Origin: Mariniblastus sp.
GTDB taxonomy: Bacteria > Planctomycetota > Planctomycetia > Pirellulales > Pirellulaceae
DNA: 64,000 nt
Direction of reading: 5' to 3'
NCBI GenBank assembly: GCA_023300235.1
Contig: JALZWN010000125.1
Location: forward strand, 21,746-85,745
In this document: positions 60,690 through 64,000 of the stretch, in pieces
Position numbering within the stretch: position 1 is the first letter of the stretch
How the letters are laid out: every line of letters starts with the position of its first letter
Made by a program: the position numbers and the translations under genes
The notes under the pieces: model-generated
The model's input: only the letters and a program-made list of their open reading frames with translations
Database searches by the model: none
What the model was told of the DNA's origin: nothing

Positions 60690-60805
60690 GTTCCTGAAGT
60701 AGAGGCTTCTAGGCGTCCTACACGTTAGAGATCGCTGCGTTAGTCATGCACAGATTGTCGCCTTTTACTCCGTAAAAGAGCGCTCTTTCCGAGAGAGGCT
60801 GACAT
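60690..60805. repeat. 116-bp direct repeat unit 2
   Basis: GTTCCTGAAGTA...TTAGTCATGCACAGATTGTCGCCTTTTACTCCGTAAAAGAGCGCTCTTTCC...GAGGCTGACAT. Confidence 0.93.
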
Positions 60806-60857
60806 TGAAATCCGTGTCCATCCGTGGTTTTAAATTCTACCCAGCATCAGCAAACCG

Positions 60858-63317
60858 CTAACGCCCCACCGCAGCCTTGCTCGAACCGCGACCGCGTGGC
60901 TTATTCCACTCCAGCTGCTGCAACCGATGAACCGGATCCAAAACCGGATCCGTATCTTCAATAATCTGCTTTAAAAACGGCAGCCAATTTGGGCCAGACA
61001 AAAATCCATTCTTCAGAGTGACAGGCGGCTGCTTCTTTCTTAGGTCTTTCGTGATCCAAAACCTACCGGCATCAATCTCTAGAATCGCATTATCCAAAGT
61101 GTTGATCGGAGCGTCCTCGAAAACGTTTTCCTTAAGAGCGCCAACAATCAACACATGCGAGTTATCGACGACCTTATCCAACCCACCGTTGGCCACTCGA
61201 TAAGCTTGAATCCGATCGACCAAGTCTTGAGCCTCCCACTGCCGATCATCCTGCCAACCGCAGAGCCCCACCAATGGAGTTTTTGACTTGTTCCCACCGG
61301 TGACAACCAGCGTATTCGGAAAGACTTGTTGAAACGTCGCAGCGATCGTTTTGAAATGCGCTTGATTCAACTGATGCCCAGGCAACCACTGACAAAACAA
61401 CCCATCGGTTCGCAACGCTCGTTTAACATTCTGAAAATGCTCTAGCGAAAACAAACGAGACTCGCCCGCTCCAAACGGCCGAAACAGATCGGCCACGATC
61501 AAATCAAAATCGTCGTCCGCACAGGCGATAAACGTCCGCCCGTCCTCAATCACCACTTGATTAGCCGGTCGTCGAAAAAATTCGCCGTTCTGATCGGCGA
61601 AGAATTCTTCCGCGATATCCGCAACTGCCGCCGACAACTCCACCGAAGTCACACTTGGCGGCGACTTTACTTTCTCTAAACCACTGGCCGTAATCCCAGT
61701 CGCCAACCCAATGCAACAAACATCTTTCGCATCTTGACGCAAAAGCCAAGGCAGCAACATTTGACGGCGTTCGGTTGCGATACCGCCAGTACTTCCCAAT
61801 AAATACTGATTGTTCATCAACAGCCCGCGCGACTTCGTTTCCACGATCATCATCACGCCATCACGACCGAAACGAGTCTCCTTGATCTTGAACTTCGTCG
61901 TATGGGGGCTCAAATAAGTCAGCTTCTGGTACGGCTGAAAACAAAACGCTGCCACGAAAACCGCAGCCCCAGCAACGATCATCAACAACGTTCGACGGCC
62001 GTCGATCAAACAGATCGCCAACGCCAGTGATAACGTCACGATCGAGACGATCACAAATCCTTGGTAGATACCGATCTGGGCAACCATGAACAGATTCGCA
62101 GCTTCGGCTCCGATTAACCCACCAATTCCATTCACCGCCAACAGCAACCCTACGGATCGGCCTTTAGGATCCAACGAAGAGTGGAGCGACATGATCGATG
62201 GGAACACGAGCCCATAAAAAAACATCGCTACTCCTGAAGACACCGCAATAACACTGAACAACACTCCCCAGTAGCTTCCCAGCGAGTCGATCGTTGCTCC
62301 CTTAAGCCCCACCAAGTACCTCAATGCCACCAGTTGATTAGTCGCCTGGTACAACACCAGCGGGCACAACGCACAGAACAACGCCGCGCCGATTGCCCCG
62401 ATCATCAACTGCGTTTTGCTACTGACTTTGAAGCGATTGAGCAACGCCACTGCAATCGATCCTAATGCGAGAAACAAAATCACGTTGGCCAGCAACGCGC
62501 TGGTGGTTTGCAAAGACGACGGCGCAACCAAACTCAACAATCGCAAGATTAAAACTTCGCTGGCCAACACAATCGCACCCGACGCAAAGGCCAAACCAAA
62601 CACGGCCTTGCGATTGAAGCCTCCCAACGCCGGGTCTTCCGCAATTGGCTGGTCGGCTTCAGCAACACTGCCTTCAGCCTGCGCAGCCAACTTTCCAGCA
62701 CACGCAAACGACACGACCGCGATTGCTAAATTCCCTGCCGCCGCGCAAAACATCGCTCCCTTGACGCCCGTTAACTCAAGCAAATAAGTGGAAACGAACC
62801 ACAACCCAAACACGCCGCCGATCATATTAATCGCGTAAATCCAAATGCCACTCCCCCGAACGGTTCCACCTAAATCGGTAACCACCCGAATGAACATGGG
62901 CATGGTCGTACCCATCGCAATCGCGGGCGGCATGACCACCGCCGCAGCGATCAGGAGTTTGATCACCGCCCCTTGCCAAGTGACCAGCACGTCAATCCCA
63001 ACCGCACCGATCAACCCATCGGCCCAGTAAGGCAAGAAAATCGCGGGCAGCGAAAGCAATGCAATCGAAGCCTCAGCGACCCCCAACCGGACTCCCGAGT
63101 TTCCATCGGACCGACACCAACGAGTTGCGACCCAACCGCCCAGCGACAGCCCCAGAAAAAACAATCCCAAGACCCTGCCGGTGACCGCTTCAGTAGCGCC
63201 CAGCAGATCGATCAACCGCCGCGTCCACAATAGCTCATGCGACAACGCAACCGCACCGCTGAGAAATGCCAAAGCAATGAACAGAAATTTAAGCATCACA
63301 ACTTTCGAAAACGTCAA
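60858..63317 (-). CDS. Multi-TM protein fused to spermidine synthase-like domain
   Basis: N-terminal multi-TM region (LSGAVALSHELLWTRRLIDLLGATE); C-terminal MNNQYLLGS...CCIGLATGITASGLEK...VELSAAVADIAEEFF...VIEDGRTFI...FDLIVADLFRPF. Confidence 0.82.
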   Translation of the reverse strand: MTFSKVVMLKFLFIALAFLSGAVALSHELLWTRRLIDLLGATEAVTGRVLGLFFLGLSLGGWVATRWCRSDGNSGVRLGVAEASIALLSLPAIFLPYWADGLIGAVGIDVLVTWQGAVIKLLIAAAVVMPPAIAMGTTMPMFIRVVTDLGGTVRGSGIWIYAINMIGGVFGLWFVSTYLLELTGVKGAMFCAAAGNLAIAVVSFACAGKLAAQAEGSVAEADQPIAEDPALGGFNRKAVFGLAFASGAIVLASEVLILRLLSLVAPSSLQTTSALLANVILFLALGSIAVALLNRFKVSSKTQLMIGAIGAALFCALCPLVLYQATNQLVALRYLVGLKGATIDSLGSYWGVLFSVIAVSSGVAMFFYGLVFPSIMSLHSSLDPKGRSVGLLLAVNGIGGLIGAEAANLFMVAQIGIYQGFVIVSIVTLSLALAICLIDGRRTLLMIVAGAAVFVAAFCFQPYQKLTYLSPHTTKFKIKETRFGRDGVMMIVETKSRGLLMNNQYLLGSTGGIATERRQMLLPWLLRQDAKDVCCIGLATGITASGLEKVKSPPSVTSVELSAAVADIAEEFFADQNGEFFRRPANQVVIEDGRTFIACADDDFDLIVADLFRPFGAGESRLFSLEHFQNVKRALRTDGLFCQWLPGHQLNQAHFKTIAATFQQVFPNTLVVTGGNKSKTPLVGLCGWQDDRQWEAQDLVDRIQAYRVANGGLDKVVDNSHVLIVGALKENVFEDAPINTLDNAILEIDAGRFWITKDLRKKQPPVTLKNGFLSGPNWLPFLKQIIEDTDPVLDPVHRLQQLEWNKPRGRGSSKAAVGR

Positions 63318-63344
63318 TCAAAGCGGAAGCCCCATAAATGGTAG

Positions 63345-63630
63345 CCCGACGCGTCAGCGAGGAACTGATAGTCGCCTTTCACTCCGTGAAAGAGCGCTAC
63401 CCTCGGTGCATGACCACAAAGCGGTTGGCTCTGAATAAACAGGCGGCTTTTAGGCCTGCGTTTATCCAAAGAGCGTCTGGCGAGTGACTGGGTGAGGGGG
63501 TTGTCGAGTGGACCTTAGCTTTGTAGGAATGCGGTTCTGCTGGTTCACCCATGCAAACGCTTCTTTCACGGAGTGAAAGGCGACTATCTACGCATGACTA
63601 AATCAACAAACCCGTCAGCGAGGAACCGTA
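63345..63630. repeat. Dispersed ~270-bp MITE-like element, copy 3
   Basis: CCCGACGCGTCAGCGAGGAACTGATAGTCGCCTTTCACTCCGTGAAAG ... CTTCTTTCACGGAGTGAAAGGCGACTATCTACGCATGAC; intact TIRs. Confidence 0.92.
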
Positions 63631-63683
63631 GTGATGGCACTTCCAGCCTGCCATGCTCGCAGACAGGCTGGAAGCACCATCAC
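63631..63683. repeat. Hairpin, dispersed family H (copy C)
   Basis: GTGATGG-CA-CTTCCAGCCTG / CAGGCTGGAAG-CA-CCATCAC; loop CCATGCTCGCAGA. Confidence 0.8.
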
Positions 63684-63693
63684 CACCTCTCTA

Positions 63694-63730
63694 CAAAAAA
63701 ATCAACTCTACCAAATTGGTAGAGTTGATT
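63694..63730 (-). terminator. Intrinsic terminator of the minus-strand dockerin-like gene
   Basis: AATCAACTCTACC-AAATT-GGTAGAGTTGATT, 13-bp perfect stem, A run on the plus-strand left side (T run on minus). Confidence 0.85.
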
Positions 63731-63822
63731 CCTAATTTCAAGAGCGTGTTTCACAACACTCCCGTCGTCGAATCGCCCATCGGCAATCTTGACGGTTTAA
63801 AACAATCGCAGCTGAGCAGAGA

Positions 63823-64000
63823 CTACTGTCCGCTGAGCACCGTAATGAACGGGGCGATATCCAAAAAGTTAACCGCATCATCCGTGTTGACATCGGCTTC
63901 CAGCTGAAAATCTCCATTGGACAGCAGCGCAATGAATGGGGCGATGTCCAAAAAGTTTACTACGTCGTCACGATTAACATCCCCTAGTAAGACAGAAGCA
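63823..64000 (-). CDS. C-terminus of a dockerin-like (EF-hand pair) protein; 5' end outside window
   Basis: Minus-strand translation: ASVLLGDVNRDDVVNFLDIAPFIALLSNGDFQLEADVNTDDAVNFLDIAPFITVLSGQ*. Not in the ORF track because it has no start in the window. Confidence 0.85.
   Translation of the reverse strand, partial: ASVLLGDVNRDDVVNFLDIAPFIALLSNGDFQLEADVNTDDAVNFLDIAPFITVLSGQ

Overview
This 64-kb window looks like planctomycete (Pirellulaceae/Rhodopirellula-like) chromosome. That assignment rests on gene content and style, not on a search. From left to right it contains: the end of an exopolysaccharide locus (O-antigen-ligase-like, Wzz/Wzc-like tyrosine autokinase, UDP-sugar dehydrogenase); a DUF455/ATP-grasp fusion and an MBOAT wax-synthase-like pair; a nuclease pair; a Ski2-like helicase; a 3-gene mcsA/mcsB operon carrying a second, catalytically degenerate mcsB; tig and two clpP genes; an FHA + ECF sigma pair; an apparently complete retron (a1/a2-flanked structured ncRNA directly followed by a YADD reverse transcriptase with the retron X and Y motifs) with no visible effector; a deoxyhypusine-synthase-like gene; a signalling cluster of AAA ATPase, FHA-EAL protein and a 1101-aa Ser/Thr kinase fused to a tubulin/FtsZ-like GTPase region; a tetrahydromethanopterin-type cluster (GATase, DUF447, RFAP-synthase-like); pdxJ; a condensation/thioesterase/RND group; dapA; and a membrane spermidine-synthase fusion. 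A dockerin-like partial CDS, absent from the ORF track, runs off the right edge. Two tRNAs (Gly-GCC, Leu-CAA) are present. Non-coding DNA carries several dispersed structured repeat families: ~270-bp elements with 25-bp terminal inverted repeats whose hairpin covaries, solo arms of the same element, and variable-stem hairpins with a conserved loop. Short tandem duplications recur at or near stop codons. Best candidates for a new system are the orphan retron and the kinase-tubulin/FHA-EAL/AAA cluster. All product calls come from motif recognition by eye; no search was run.
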